Positions 17,485 through 25,963 are shown, numbered from the stretch's first letter. The stretch is 50,041 nt of DNA from Daejeonella rubra (GCF_900103545.1 NZ_FNHH01000030.1:1-50041); one strand, 5' to 3'. The notes: generated by a model from the sequence alone, not told the origin. A program made the numbers and translations.

Positions 17485-18477
17485 TTATTCTTCGTCTAAT
17501 TTAAATTTCGAAAGATTCATACCGAAGGATAAACCTTTTGATTTTACCAAGTCCTGAATTTCAGTCAGTGACTTCTTACCAAAATTTCTGAATTTCAGCA
17601 TGTCAGCAACGTCATAAGAAACAAGATCAGCAAGTGAACGGATGTCTGCCGCTTTTAAGCAATTCAGAGCACGAACAGAAAGATCAAGATCAACTAATTC
17701 CATTTTAAGGATCTTACGCATGTGCAAAATTTCCTCATCAACTTCTTTAGTTTCTTCTTTAGCCTGAGATTCAAGCATGATGTTCTCATCAGAGAATAAC
17801 ATGAAGTGGTGGATAAGAATCTTAGCAGCTTCTTTCAAAGCTTCTTCCGGATGAATTGATCCGTCAGTAGTAATATCCAAAACAAGTTTCTCGTAATCTG
17901 TCTTTTGCTCTACACGGAAGTTCTCAATAGAATATTTAACATTCTTGATTGGAGTATAGATGGAATCAATAGCGATAACACCAAGAGGTGCATCAGTATT
18001 TTTATTCTCTTCTGCAGCAACATAACCTCTTCCTTTGTTAACTGTCAATTCAATCTCCAGAGTAACTGAAGATTCCATGTTACAGATAACAAGGTCAGAA
18101 TTAAGAACTTCAAAGTTATTTGAGAACTTAGTAATGTCACCTGCTTTAAGCTGATCCTGTCCATTAATAATTACAAATACTTTTTCGTTATCACCAGATT
18201 CACCAGTTTTCTTAAAACGAACCTGCTTTAAGTTAAGGATGATCTCAGTAACATCTTCTACAACACCTTTAATGGTTGAGAATTCATGAGAAACTCCTGA
18301 AAAACGAACTGAAGTTATTGCAAAACCTTCCAGGGAAGATAAAAGTATTCTGCGTAAAGCATTACCAATGGTAACACCAAAACCAGGCTCTAAAGGTCTG
18401 AATTCAAATGTTCCGTCGAAATCCGTAGATTTCTGCATGATAACTTTATCAGGTTTCTGAAATGCTAAAATTGCCAT
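17485..18477 (-). CDS. rpoA: RNA polymerase alpha subunit
   Basis: 330 residues. The N-terminal dimerisation domain (about 1-235) contains EPLEPGFGVTIGNALRRILLS-type sequence. The C-terminal DNA/activator-binding domain includes SVRALNCLKAADIRSLADL and RNFGKKSLTEIQ. It organises RNA polymerase assembly and contacts promoter DNA and activators. It lies in the normal alpha-operon position between rpsD and rplQ. The 160-nt gap to rpsD is filled by a degenerate inverted repeat (18503-18640). Confidence 0.99.
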   Translation of the reverse strand: MAILAFQKPDKVIMQKSTDFDGTFEFRPLEPGFGVTIGNALRRILLSSLEGFAITSVRFSGVSHEFSTIKGVVEDVTEIILNLKQVRFKKTGESGDNEKVFVIINGQDQLKAGDITKFSNNFEVLNSDLVICNMESSVTLEIELTVNKGRGYVAAEENKNTDAPLGVIAIDSIYTPIKNVKYSIENFRVEQKTDYEKLVLDITTDGSIHPEEALKEAAKILIHHFMLFSDENIMLESQAKEETKEVDEEILHMRKILKMELVDLDLSVRALNCLKAADIRSLADLVSYDVADMLKFRNFGKKSLTEIQDLVKSKGLSFGMNLSKFKLDEE

Positions 18478-18502
18478 TTATCGAATTTGTTTATTGTTTA
18501 TG

Positions 18503-18640
18503 GATATGAGATATGAGATATGAGATATGAGAAAACTCATGTCTCCCGACCCTATCTCTAACCTCTTCAGGTTAATTAGTTATGAAATTAGATATGAGAT
18601 TTCTAAAAACGAAATCTCATATCTCAAATCTCATATCTTA
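18503..18640. repeat. Degenerate-arm inverted repeat, GATATGAGA words (rpsD-rpoA gap)
   Basis: Left arm 18503-18532 is four tandem copies of GATATGA-like words. Right arm 18612-18640 is the complementary series (AAATCTCATATCTCAAATCTC...). They flank about 79 nt of unrelated sequence. On the transcript the first arm starts exactly at the rpsD stop codon (TAAGATATGAG). A long hairpin is predicted between the two cistrons. Confidence 0.8.
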
Positions 18641-19246
18641 TTTAGAGTACAGCTCGACGATCAGGTTTTCCTTGATATTCTCAGGAATCTCATCACGACT
18701 TGGGAAGTTCAGGAATTTACCTGTTAAGGTATTTGCATCCCATTCTAACCAGCTGAATTTATTAATTGTTCTTGCAGCCACTGAGTGTGAAACAGCTTCA
18801 AGGCTTTTTGAACGTTCACGAACCGCGATAACATCACCGGAACGTAATGAATAAGAAGCAATATTTACGATCTCACCATTAACAGTAATGTGCTTATGGC
18901 CTACAAGCTGACGTGCAGCAGAGCGGGTTGGAGCAATTCCTAAACGGTAAACTGTATTATCTAAACGGGCTTCAAGGAATTTCAATAAGTTCTCTCCAGT
19001 GATACCTTCTTTAGCAGAAGCTTTGTGGAAAAGGTTCTCGAAATAGCGCTCTAAAACACCATAAGTATATTTAACCTTTTGTTTCTCCATTAACTGCACA
19101 GCAAATTCTGATTGCTTACCTCTTTTTCTGGAGGTACCGTGCATCCCTGGAGGATAGTTTTTTCTTTCTAATGCCTTATCAGGACCAAAAATTGGTTCTC
19201 TGAATCTACGGGCAATTTTGGACTTGGGTCCTGTGTATCTAGCCAT
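18638..19246 (-). CDS. rpsD: 30S ribosomal protein S4
   Basis: 202 residues, normal length. It starts MARYTGPKSKIARRFREPIF and lacks the zinc-binding cysteines found in some S4 proteins. The S4 RNA-binding domain is at about 93-155 (RLDNTVYRLGIAPTRSAARQ, then VRSGDVIAV-like). Primary binder of 16S rRNA; in many bacteria also an autogenous repressor of the alpha operon. Its stop codon is part of the neighbouring repeat arm. A 7-bp hairpin lies just upstream at 19271-19287. Confidence 0.99.
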   Translation of the reverse strand: MARYTGPKSKIARRFREPIFGPDKALERKNYPPGMHGTSRKRGKQSEFAVQLMEKQKVKYTYGVLERYFENLFHKASAKEGITGENLLKFLEARLDNTVYRLGIAPTRSAARQLVGHKHITVNGEIVNIASYSLRSGDVIAVRERSKSLEAVSHSVAARTINKFSWLEWDANTLTGKFLNFPSRDEIPENIKENLIVELYSK

Positions 19247-19270
19247 TTTTTTGTGGTTTTTAAAGTATCA

Positions 19271-19287
19271 TTCAGCCCGAGGCTGAA
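19271..19287. other. Stem-loop in the rpsK-rpsD gap
   Basis: TTCAGCC-CGA-GGCTGAA forms a perfect 7-bp stem with a 3-nt loop, 25 nt upstream of the rpsD start. It could be a processing or attenuation site, or the S4 autoregulatory region, whose classical target lies near rpsM in E. coli. No T-run follows. Confidence 0.5.
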
Positions 19288-19324
19288 GAATCTTAGCTTT
19301 AAAAAAATTTATTAATTATGTGTG

Positions 19325-19714
19325 TTAAACTCTTCTTCTTTTCGGAGGACGGCAACCATTGTGTGGAAGCGGAGTGATATCCTGGATTGTAGTCACTTCA
19401 ATACCTGAAGTTTGCAAAGTACGGATTGCTGACTCACGACCGGAACCCGGACCCTTAACATATACCTGAACCTTACGAAGACCAAGATCATGAGCTACTT
19501 TAGCACAATCACCGGCAGCCTGTCCGGCAGCATATGGAGTATTTTTCTTAGAACCTTTAAAACCCATCTTTCCGGCTGAAGACCATGAAATGGTCTGACC
19601 CTGAAGATTAGTTAAGGTAATAATGATGTTATTGAACGTAGCGTTTACGTGTGCTTCGCCAATAGGCTCTACAATTACAACACGCTTTTTGGTAACTTTT
19701 TTAGTTTTAGCCAT
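19325..19714 (-). CDS. rpsK: 30S ribosomal protein S11
   Basis: 129 residues, normal length. The typical NATFNNIIITLTNLQGQTISWSS region and the C-terminal TPLPHNGCRPPKRRRV are both present. S11 sits on the 30S platform near the mRNA exit region. It is separated from rpsM by an unusually long 183-nt gap filled with repeat arms and two hairpins. Confidence 0.99.
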   Translation of the reverse strand: MAKTKKVTKKRVVIVEPIGEAHVNATFNNIIITLTNLQGQTISWSSAGKMGFKGSKKNTPYAAGQAAGDCAKVAHDLGLRKVQVYVKGPGSGRESAIRTLQTSGIEVTTIQDITPLPHNGCRPPKRRRV

Positions 19715-19718
19715 TTTT

Positions 19719-19900
19719 AGAGATTTGAGATGTGAGACTTGTCCCGATTATTATCGGGATGACACTCCTATCTATTTCTTATTTTAATCACGAAGTATGA
19801 CCCATCTGGGTCCGAAACTTCATATCCGCTTAATTTGTTAATTAATCGAGATCAGGATTCGAAATACTCTCATATCTCAAATCTTATATCTCATATCTTA
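19719..19900. repeat. Degenerate-arm inverted repeat in the rpsM-rpsK gap, with two inner hairpins
   Basis: Left arm 19719-19738 (AGAGATTTGAGATGTGAGAC) is complementary to right arm 19867-19900 (CTCATATCTC...TATCTTA), which reaches the rpsM stop codon. The spacer holds two perfect hairpins: TCCCGAT-TATT-ATCGGGA (19742-19759) and GACCCA-TC-TGGGTC (19799-19812) nested between GAAGT and ACTTC. The word set (GAGATATGAG) is the same as in the rpsD-rpoA gap. Confidence 0.78.
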
Positions 19901-20275
19901 CTTAGTTGCTTTTTTCTTGTTTGCAACAGTTTTACGTTTTCCTTTACGGGTACGTGAGTTATTCTTGGTACGCTGACCACGAACAGGTAATCCCTTACGG
20001 TGACGTAATCCACGGTAACAACCGATGTCCATTAAACGTTTGATGTTTAATTGTACTTCGGAACGTAATGCACCCTCAACTTTGATCTCATCATTGATGA
20101 AACCACGTATTGCTGCTAACTGATCATCAGTCCAGTCCTGAACTTTAATGTTTACATCAATACCAGCATCATTCAGGATCCTTTGTGCGGTTGCCTTTCC
20201 GATACCGAAAATGTAAGTAAGTCCGATCTCTCCTCTTTTGTTTCTTGGTAAATCAATACCTGCTATCCTTGCCAT
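19898..20275 (-). CDS. rpsM: 30S ribosomal protein S13
   Basis: 125 residues. The N-terminal ARIAGIDLPRNKRGEIGLTY, the YRGLRHRKGLPVRGQRTKNN motif and the basic tail RKTVANKKKATK are typical. S13 contacts the P-site tRNA and forms intersubunit bridges. It lies in the usual place after rpmJ. Confidence 0.99.
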   Translation of the reverse strand: MARIAGIDLPRNKRGEIGLTYIFGIGKATAQRILNDAGIDVNIKVQDWTDDQLAAIRGFINDEIKVEGALRSEVQLNIKRLMDIGCYRGLRHRKGLPVRGQRTKNNSRTRKGKRKTVANKKKATK

Positions 20276-20287
20276 ATTTTATTAAAA

Positions 20288-20372
20288 GTTGTAGGTTATA
20301 AGTTGTAAGTTATAAGTTGATATTGTAGAAACGCTAACAACCAACAAAATAAACTAATAACTATATTCAATT
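20288..20372. repeat. Degenerate-arm element in the rpmJ-rpsM gap
   Basis: Left arm 20288-20320 is built from GTTGTAGG/TTATAAG words. The right part (20335-20372) is AACAACCAAC.../AACTAATAACTA, reading GTTATTAGTTTATTTTGTTG on the minus strand from the rpmJ stop codon. The two arms use different words and are only partly complementary, unlike the elements at 18503 and 25610. Confidence 0.6.
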
Positions 20373-20489
20373 TTATCCCTGACGTTGTTTATACTTTGGG
20401 TTCTTTTTGTTGATCACATAAAGTACTCCTTTACGACGGATCACCTTACAATCAGCACTACGTTTTTTGATGGATGCTCTTACTTTCAT
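20373..20489 (-). CDS. rpmJ: 50S ribosomal protein L36, zinc-free form
   Basis: 38 residues, starting MKVRASIKKRSADCKVIRRK and ending NPKYKQRQG, with an ATG at 20487-20489 and TAA at 20373-20375. It is 7 nt after infA. In zinc-binding L36 the ligands are three Cys and one His. Here only Cys14 remains: the first position is Ser11, the third Asn and the His is replaced by Tyr (PKYKQ). It is therefore a C-minus (zinc-free) L36. Function in 23S rRNA packing should be kept. Confidence 0.95.
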   Translation of the reverse strand: MKVRASIKKRSADCKVIRRKGVLYVINKKNPKYKQRQG

Positions 20490-20496
20490 CTTTATC

Positions 20497-20715
20497 CTAT
20501 TTATATCTGTATGTTATTCTGCCTTTACTCAAATCATAAGGCGACATCTCCAACTTCACTTTATCTCCCGGAAGAATCTTGATGTAGTGCATCCTCATCT
20601 TACCAGAAATGTGCGCAATGATCTCATGTCCGTTTTCCAACTCGACACGAAACATTGCATTAGACAATGCCTCTCTAATTATTCCGTCTTGTTCTATTGA
20701 AGCCTGTTTGGCCAT
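20497..20715 (-). CDS. infA: Translation initiation factor IF-1
   Basis: 72 residues, exact family length: a single S1-like OB fold (NAMFRVELENGHEIIAHISG, then KMRMHYIKILPGDKVKLEMS, then DLSKGRITYRYK). It binds the 30S A site during initiation. A 144-nt AT-rich gap separates it from map, with a possible internal promoter at 20834-20841. Confidence 0.99.
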   Translation of the reverse strand: MAKQASIEQDGIIREALSNAMFRVELENGHEIIAHISGKMRMHYIKILPGDKVKLEMSPYDLSKGRITYRYK

Positions 20716-20833
20716 ATATTATTTTAATTTCTCCTGATCTAATACAAGCAAGGATTTTAAAAATTTGTAATTCTCTAAAAATAACAGCTTTACAAACAAT
20801 ATTTCAAACCGCAGGCCCATCGGAACAGGGATG

Positions 20834-20841
20834 CAAAATTA
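20834..20841 (-). promoter_or_regulatory. Possible internal promoter -7 box upstream of infA
   Basis: On the minus strand, TAATTTTG matches TAnnTTTG perfectly and is followed by CATCCC. The 144-nt gap before infA is long for this operon. No clear TTTG lies at -33; the upstream stretch is only AT-rich and partly inside map. It could supply extra infA-rpmJ-rpsM transcription. Confidence 0.35.
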
Positions 20842-20859
20842 AATAAAAAATTTTAATAT

Positions 20860-21645
20860 TTAATCTTTTTGTTTTAAAACTTCCTCAATGTATTCAAATG
20901 TCGAAAGTACATCTGCTTTACCCCTCTTAATAGCGACTGTATGTTCATAATGAGCTGATGCTTTCTTATCAACTGTACTTACTGTCCAGCCATCTTCCCA
21001 GAATTTAACACCAGCTTTACCGGCATTGATCATCGGTTCAATAGCGATAACCATTCCCTCTTCCAGTTTTATCCCGGAACCACGTTTTCCATAATTAGGA
21101 ACCTCTGGTTTTTCGTGCAGCTTTACACCAACACCATGGCCAACCAGTTCTTTCACTACACCAAAACCATTTTTCTCAGCATGTTCCTGAACGGCATAAC
21201 CCACATCACCTACTCTCATTCCCACAACAGCCTTTTCAATAGCAAGGTTCAAACACTCTTTGGTAACTTTCAGAAGTCTCATGGTCTCAGCATCCACATT
21301 CCCAATTGGGAAAGTATACGCTGAGTCTCCGAAAAACTCATTTAATATTACTCCGCAATCAACAGAAACAATGTCTCCGTCTTTGATAGTATATTCACTG
21401 GGAAATCCATGTACTACCTGATCATTTAATGAAATGCAAAGGGAATAAGGAAATCCGTTGTAATTTAAAAATGCAGGAACACCGCCATGATCACGGATAA
21501 ACTCCTCTGCAATTTTATTAAGCTGAATAGTTTTTACACCTTCCCCGATATTCCTGGCTACTTCAGCCAGGCTTTTGGAAACAAGCAGAGAACTTTCTCT
21601 GATTTTCTCAATATCTTCAGAAGACTTGTAATAGATCTTAGACAT
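20860..21645 (-). CDS. map: Methionine aminopeptidase, type I
   Basis: 261 residues. It removes the initiator Met from nascent proteins. Metal ligands are visible: Asp in DGDIVSVDCG, Asp in FFGDSAYTF, His in GHGVGVKLHEKPEVPNYG, Glu in IAIEPMI and Glu in HYEHTVAI. No N-terminal zinc finger, so it is the short type I form. It follows secY with a 5-nt gap; adk, often present between secY and map, is absent. Confidence 0.98.
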   Translation of the reverse strand: MSKIYYKSSEDIEKIRESSLLVSKSLAEVARNIGEGVKTIQLNKIAEEFIRDHGGVPAFLNYNGFPYSLCISLNDQVVHGFPSEYTIKDGDIVSVDCGVILNEFFGDSAYTFPIGNVDAETMRLLKVTKECLNLAIEKAVVGMRVGDVGYAVQEHAEKNGFGVVKELVGHGVGVKLHEKPEVPNYGKRGSGIKLEEGMVIAIEPMINAGKAGVKFWEDGWTVSTVDKKASAHYEHTVAIKRGKADVLSTFEYIEEVLKQKD

Positions 21646-21650
21646 GGATC

Positions 21651-22979
21651 TTAAATTACCGAACCACCTGCCGAAACAGGAGTACGACCTTTTATCCTGC
21701 CAGTTTTCATTAATCCATCATAATGACGCATCAATAAATGACTTTCAACCTGCTGTAACGTATCCAAAACAACACCTACAAGAATTAACAGGGATGTACC
21801 GCCATAGAAATTAGCGAACTGACTGTTAACACCAAGAATAATTGCTATGGATGGCATTATCGCAATAATGGCCAAAAATACAGAACCTGGCAAAGTGATC
21901 TTAGAAATAACTGCATCAATATAATCACCTGTTGATTTACCTGGCTTTACACCAGGAACAAATCCACCGTTCTTCTTCATATCATCAGACATCTGAACCG
22001 GGTTAACGGTGATGGCTGTATAGAAGAATGTGAAGGCAATGATCATAAATGCAAAAGTCAGGTTATACGTTAACGATGTATAGTCACTGAATGCTGCAAG
22101 GAATGAAGACTGAGCTGATGGAAAGAATGAACCGATGGTTGTAGGGATGAACATGATCGCCTGAGCGAAAATGATCGGCATAACACCGGCAGCATTCACC
22201 TTTAAAGGAATGTACTGACGTACACCACCATATTGCTTTGCTCCAACGATCTTTTTAGCATACTGTACAGGTATTTTCCGAACACCCTGAACGATCAGAA
22301 TAGTAAACATAACTACCAGGAACAGAGCCGCGATCTCTACGATGAAAGATATCAATCCTCCCTGAGCTCCCATACGGGAATTGAATTCAGAAAGAATACC
22401 GAAAGGCAATTGTGCGATGATACCCACCATGATGATCATTGAGATACCGTTTCCGATACCTTTATCAGTGATCTTCTCTCCTAACCACATCACAAACATG
22501 GTTCCTGCTGTTAAAATAAACATAGAAGATATGGTGAACATAGGCTCTGAAAACAAACGGGCATCAGGGCTGATCTGTGAACGAACATATCCAATTGCCT
22601 GTAAAGCAGTGATAATGATGGTCAGATAACGTGTAAACTGATTGATCTTTTTACGTCCGCTCTCACCTTCCTTTTGAAGCTTCTGGAAGTATGGAACAGC
22701 AATACCAAGTAACTGCACAACAATTGATGCAGAGATATAAGGCATAACACCCAATGCGAAAATAGATGCACGGGAGAAAGATCCACCGGCAAACATATTC
22801 AGCAATCCGAGTAATCCTTCTTTTGCCTGGGCATCATCAAGTGATGCAGAGTCAACACCAGGAAGTACGATAAATGAACCTATTCTATAAATTAAAAGAC
22901 ATAAGAGCGTGAATAAAATCCTCGCTCTTAAGTCTTCAATTTTCCAGATATTGGATAGCGTTGTAAAAAGCTTCTTCAT
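21651..22979 (-). CDS. secY: Preprotein translocase subunit SecY
   Basis: 442 residues and ten hydrophobic helices. It begins WKIEDLRARILFTLLCLLIY and contains the plug-region GLLNMFAGGSFSRASIFALG, the cytoplasmic KIPVQYAKKIVG loop, and the C-terminal LLILVGVVLDTLQQVESHL typical of SecY. It forms the inner-membrane channel with SecE and SecG and serves all signal-peptide proteins in the right-hand surface locus. It lies in the usual place after rplO. Confidence 0.99.
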   Translation of the reverse strand: MKKLFTTLSNIWKIEDLRARILFTLLCLLIYRIGSFIVLPGVDSASLDDAQAKEGLLGLLNMFAGGSFSRASIFALGVMPYISASIVVQLLGIAVPYFQKLQKEGESGRKKINQFTRYLTIIITALQAIGYVRSQISPDARLFSEPMFTISSMFILTAGTMFVMWLGEKITDKGIGNGISMIIMVGIIAQLPFGILSEFNSRMGAQGGLISFIVEIAALFLVVMFTILIVQGVRKIPVQYAKKIVGAKQYGGVRQYIPLKVNAAGVMPIIFAQAIMFIPTTIGSFFPSAQSSFLAAFSDYTSLTYNLTFAFMIIAFTFFYTAITVNPVQMSDDMKKNGGFVPGVKPGKSTGDYIDAVISKITLPGSVFLAIIAIMPSIAIILGVNSQFANFYGGTSLLILVGVVLDTLQQVESHLLMRHYDGLMKTGRIKGRTPVSAGGSVI

Positions 22980-22985
22980 GTATAA

Positions 22986-23432
22986 TTATAATTTAACTAT
23001 TGCACCACCAACAGCTTCGATAGCTTTTTGGGCTGTTGCTGAGAATGCATGGGCTTTAACATCCAGTTTGGACTTAACTTCACCTCTACCTAAAATTTTG
23101 ACAAGGTCATTCTTTGAAGCTAAACCATGCTCTCTGAATGTATCAAAATCGATAGCAGTTAAATTATACTTTTCAGCAAGAGCTTGCAATGCATCCAGAT
23201 TAACACCTACATATTCTGTACGGTTGATCGGGTTGAAACCCACTTTAGGTAAACGGCGTTGTAATGGCATCTGACCACCTTCAAAACCGACCTTGCTCTT
23301 GTATCCTGAACGTGATCCGGCACCTTTATGACCACGGGTGGAAGTTCCACCGCGACCAGACCCGGTTCCACGACCGATACGTTTTCTATTTTTTGTTGAA
23401 CCTTCTGCAGGCTGTAAGTTACTTAAGTTCAT
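22986..23432 (-). CDS. rplO: 50S ribosomal protein L15
   Basis: 148 residues: MNLSNLQPAEGSTKNRKRIG, a Gly/Arg-rich GRGTGSGRGGTSTRGHKGAG region and RLPKVGFNPINRTEY. It is a 23S rRNA binding protein in the standard spc-operon order, 6 nt before secY and 2 nt after rpmD. Confidence 0.99.
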   Translation of the reverse strand: MNLSNLQPAEGSTKNRKRIGRGTGSGRGGTSTRGHKGAGSRSGYKSKVGFEGGQMPLQRRLPKVGFNPINRTEYVGVNLDALQALAEKYNLTAIDFDTFREHGLASKNDLVKILGRGEVKSKLDVKAHAFSATAQKAIEAVGGAIVKL

Positions 23433-23434
23433 GA

Positions 23435-23614
23435 TCAGATACTTTCTACTGCTACTAAATGATTAACTTTTCTCACCATTCCGATAATTGCCGGATTAGC
23501 TTCAACCTCTACAGAATGGTTCATTTTTCTTAAACCTAATGCCTGCATAGTTCTTTTCTGACGCTCGCTTCTATCGATAACGCTTTTAATCTGGGTTATT
23601 TTAATTTTAGCCAT
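23435..23614 (-). CDS. rpmD: 50S ribosomal protein L30
   Basis: 59 residues, read directly from the minus strand: it starts MAKIKITQIKSVIDRSERQK, continues with TMQALGLRKMNHSVEVE and ends HLVAVESI. ATG at 23612-23614, TGA at 23435-23437. This is the canonical L30 pattern (KITQ.KS.I......Q..T..ALGL.K..). It fits exactly between rpsE (5-nt gap) and rplO (2-nt gap). Confidence 0.97.
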   Translation of the reverse strand: MAKIKITQIKSVIDRSERQKRTMQALGLRKMNHSVEVEANPAIIGMVRKVNHLVAVESI

Positions 23615-23619
23615 GATGA

Positions 23620-24138
23620 TTATCCGTTAAATACTTTATTTAAATTCACACCACGCTGCTGAGCTACAGTATAAGCATCACGTAATTGTGAAAGTGCTAA
23701 TACAGTTGCTTTTACCACGTTATGCGGGTTTGATGAACCTTTTGACTTTGCAAGTACGTTATGTACTCCGGCACTTTCAAGTACCGCACGCATCGCACCA
23801 CCTGCAATAACACCGGTACCCGGTGCAGCTGGCTTAATGAATACGAAGCCTCCTGAATATTTACCGATCTGCTCATGAGGAACAGTACCGTTAATTACAG
23901 GAACTTTTACCAGGTTCTTCTTTGCATCATCGATTCCTTTAGCAATTGCTTCTGTAACCTCTTTTGCTTTACCAAGACCGAACCCTACGATTCCGTTTTC
24001 ATCTCCTACCACTACGATAGCAGAAAAACTGAAGGTACGTCCACCTTTGGTAACTTTAGCAACACGCTGGATGCTAACTAAGCGATCCTTTAATTCAATC
24101 TCGCTTGATTTTACTCTTTTTATATTGATAGTTGACAT
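23620..24138 (-). CDS. rpsE: 30S ribosomal protein S5
   Basis: 172 residues. The double-stranded RNA-binding half (LKDRLVSIQRVAKVTKGGRT) and the C-terminal half (GVIAGGAMRAVLESAGVHNV, GSSNPHNVVKATVLAL) are typical. S5 acts in mRNA helicase function and decoding accuracy. It is preceded by a 60-nt spacer after rplR. Confidence 0.99.
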   Translation of the reverse strand: MSTINIKRVKSSEIELKDRLVSIQRVAKVTKGGRTFSFSAIVVVGDENGIVGFGLGKAKEVTEAIAKGIDDAKKNLVKVPVINGTVPHEQIGKYSGGFVFIKPAAPGTGVIAGGAMRAVLESAGVHNVLAKSKGSSNPHNVVKATVLALSQLRDAYTVAQQRGVNLNKVFNG

Positions 24139-24198
24139 TCTCTTTATTTTATGATAACACCGATATTATTGAAATATGATCGCTGTAACCGGTGCTAA

Positions 24199-24552
24199 TT
24201 AAAATACTAAACCAGCTTCACGTGCACCTTCAGCCAGTGATTTCACACGACCATGGTACAGGTAGCCATTTCTGTCAAAAACAACCTGGCTCACACCAGC
24301 TGCTAATGCTTTCTCTGCTACTGATTTACCAACTGCTTTTGATTGATCAGATTTGTTTCCGTTTGCAACAAAATCTTTAGATAAAGACGATGCTGAAACA
24401 ATGGTAATTCCGCTATTATCATCGATAATCTGAGCATAGATCCCTTTGTTGCTTCTGTACACTGACAAACGCGGGCGCTCTGCAGAACCTGTTAATCTCT
24501 TTCTGATTCCTCTTTTGATTCGCTCTCTGCGAGATAATTTAATTCCTGCCAT
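24199..24552 (-). CDS. rplR: 50S ribosomal protein L18
   Basis: 117 residues. It contains RIKRGIRKRLTGSAERPRLS, VYRSNKGIYAQIIDD and the C-terminal VVFDRNGYLYHGRVKSLAEG. L18 binds 5S rRNA with L5. It is 5 nt downstream of rplF. Confidence 0.99.
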   Translation of the reverse strand: MAGIKLSRRERIKRGIRKRLTGSAERPRLSVYRSNKGIYAQIIDDNSGITIVSASSLSKDFVANGNKSDQSKAVGKSVAEKALAAGVSQVVFDRNGYLYHGRVKSLAEGAREAGLVF

Positions 24553-24557
24553 GATGA

Positions 24558-25115
24558 TTATTTTTTAGCGGCTGATTTACCAGCTTTTCTTCTTAACACT
24601 TCACCTACAAACTTGATACCTTTACCTTTGTAAGGCTCAGGAGCACGTAGTGAACGAATTTTCGCTGCTACTTGTCCTAACAATTGCTTGTCGATACTCT
24701 CTAATATAATTACCGGGTTCTTACCCTTTTCTGATGTAGTTGTTACATTGATCTCTTTTGGTAATTCAAACACGAAATGGTGAGAGAATCCTAAAACCAG
24801 ATCCAGTGTATTACCTACATTGGTAGCACGGTAACCAACACCTACAAGCTCCTGCTGAGATTTGTATCCTTCAGTAACACCAATAACCATGTTATTGATC
24901 AATGAACGATATAAACCGTGAAGTGCTTTATGACGTTTCTGCTCAGAAGGACGCTCAACAGTAAGTATACCGTCTTCCTGGCTTATTTTAATATCTGTAT
25001 CTACATCCTGAGTTAATTCACCTTTTGGTCCTTTAACTGTTACAAGGTTCGCATCAGAAATTGATATCGTAACACCTGCTGGAATATTAATCGGGGCTTT
25101 TCCTATTCTTGACAT
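24558..25115 (-). CDS. rplF: 50S ribosomal protein L6
   Basis: 185 residues in two repeated L6 domains. It starts MSRIGKAPINIPAGVTI; the C-terminal signature KIRSLRAPEPYKGKGIKF is intact, ending in a basic tail. It supports the sarcin-ricin loop region. It lies 17 nt after rpsH. Confidence 0.99.
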   Translation of the reverse strand: MSRIGKAPINIPAGVTISISDANLVTVKGPKGELTQDVDTDIKISQEDGILTVERPSEQKRHKALHGLYRSLINNMVIGVTEGYKSQQELVGVGYRATNVGNTLDLVLGFSHHFVFELPKEINVTTTSEKGKNPVIILESIDKQLLGQVAAKIRSLRAPEPYKGKGIKFVGEVLRRKAGKSAAKK

Positions 25116-25132
25116 CTTCTCTTATCCTCCTA

Positions 25133-25531
25133 TTAATAAACGTAACATAAAACCTCACCGCCAATATTCAAATTCTTAGCTTCTTTATCGGTCATAATAC
25201 CTTTAGAAGTAGAAAGAATAGCGATACCTAAACCGTTCAATACACGTGGCATGTTATCAACGCCAGCATATCTTCTTAAACCAGGAGTACTCACACGTGA
25301 AATATTGCGAATAGCCGGGATTTTAGTTATTGGATTGTACTTCAAAGCGATCTTGATCGTTCCCTGAGTATTGGTATCCTCAAACTTGTAATTAGTGATG
25401 TAACCTTTGTCAAAAAGAACTTTAGTCATTTCTTTTTTAAGGTTCGATGCAGGAATCTCTACAACGCGGTGGTTAGCCTTAATGGCATTCCTTACTCTCG
25501 TAAGATAATCTGCTATTGGATCTGTATTCAT
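25133..25531 (-). CDS. rpsH: 30S ribosomal protein S8
   Basis: 132 residues. Typical start DPIADYLTRVRNAIKANHRV and C-terminal GLGIAILSTSKGIMTDKEAK. It binds 16S rRNA helix 21 and in other bacteria represses the spc operon. It is separated from rpsN by a 162-nt gap, which is unusual for this operon and is filled by an inverted repeat. Confidence 0.99.
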   Translation of the reverse strand: MNTDPIADYLTRVRNAIKANHRVVEIPASNLKKEMTKVLFDKGYITNYKFEDTNTQGTIKIALKYNPITKIPAIRNISRVSTPGLRRYAGVDNMPRVLNGLGIAILSTSKGIMTDKEAKNLNIGGEVLCYVY

Positions 25532-25609
25532 TATTTATTTGTTGTGATAGTGGTTTCCTTTCCAACCTATTCGGAACGACCTGCCATCGGTTAATTCTTA
25601 TTTTGAGAT

Positions 25610-25696
25610 AAAAGCTTAAAGTAAAAAGCCTAAAGCAAAAGTACTAGAAAATATCTTATACTTTCGGCTTTCAGCTTTACGCTTTCAGCTTTCTTA
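25610..25696. repeat. Degenerate-arm hairpin, AAAGC words (rpsN-rpsH gap)
   Basis: Left arm 25610-25642 (AAAGCTTAAAGTAAAAAGCC...AAAGTA) pairs with right arm 25658-25696 (...GGCTTTCAGCTTTACGCTTT...), only about 15 nt apart, so a compact hairpin with arms of about 33 nt is predicted. On the transcript it starts at the rpsN stop (TAAGAAAGCTGAAAGCG). The words differ completely from those in the rpsD-rpoA element, while the layout is the same. Confidence 0.8.
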
Positions 25697-25963
25697 CCAG
25701 GATGCCTTACGTACTCCCGGGATCTTACCTGCCAAAGCCATTTCACGGAATGTTACCCTTGAAATACCAAACTGACGCATATAACCACGTGGACGACCAG
25801 TTAATTTACAACGATTGTGTAAACGTACCGGTGAAGAGTTTTTAGGTAATTTATCAAGACCTTCAAAATCTCCCGCAGCTTTAAGCGCTGCTCTTTTATC
25901 TGCGAACTTGGCAACTAATCTGGCACGTTTTACTTCACGTGCTTTTACACCTTCTTTAGCCAT
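25694..25963 (-). CDS. rpsN: 30S ribosomal protein S14, zinc-free form
   Basis: 89 residues, the longer C-minus form without the CxxC...CxxC zinc knuckle; only one Cys is seen (LHNRCKLTGRPRGYMRQFG). The C-terminal ISRVTFREMALAGKIPGVRK is diagnostic. It overlaps the rplE stop by 1 nt (TAATG). Together with the zinc-free L36 it shows a set with low zinc demand. Confidence 0.98.
   Translation of the reverse strand: MAKEGVKAREVKRARLVAKFADKRAALKAAGDFEGLDKLPKNSSPVRLHNRCKLTGRPRGYMRQFGISRVTFREMALAGKIPGVRKASW

Noticed and set aside
18527..18854. Short plus-strand frames over the rpsD-rpoA gap
   Set aside because: They run across the repeat arms and antisense to rpsD, with no family resemblance.
24139..24198. 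Possible hairpin in the rplR-rpsE spacer (CACCG...CGGTG)
   Set aside because: Only five paired bases across a loop of about 28 nt. This is too weak to separate from chance.
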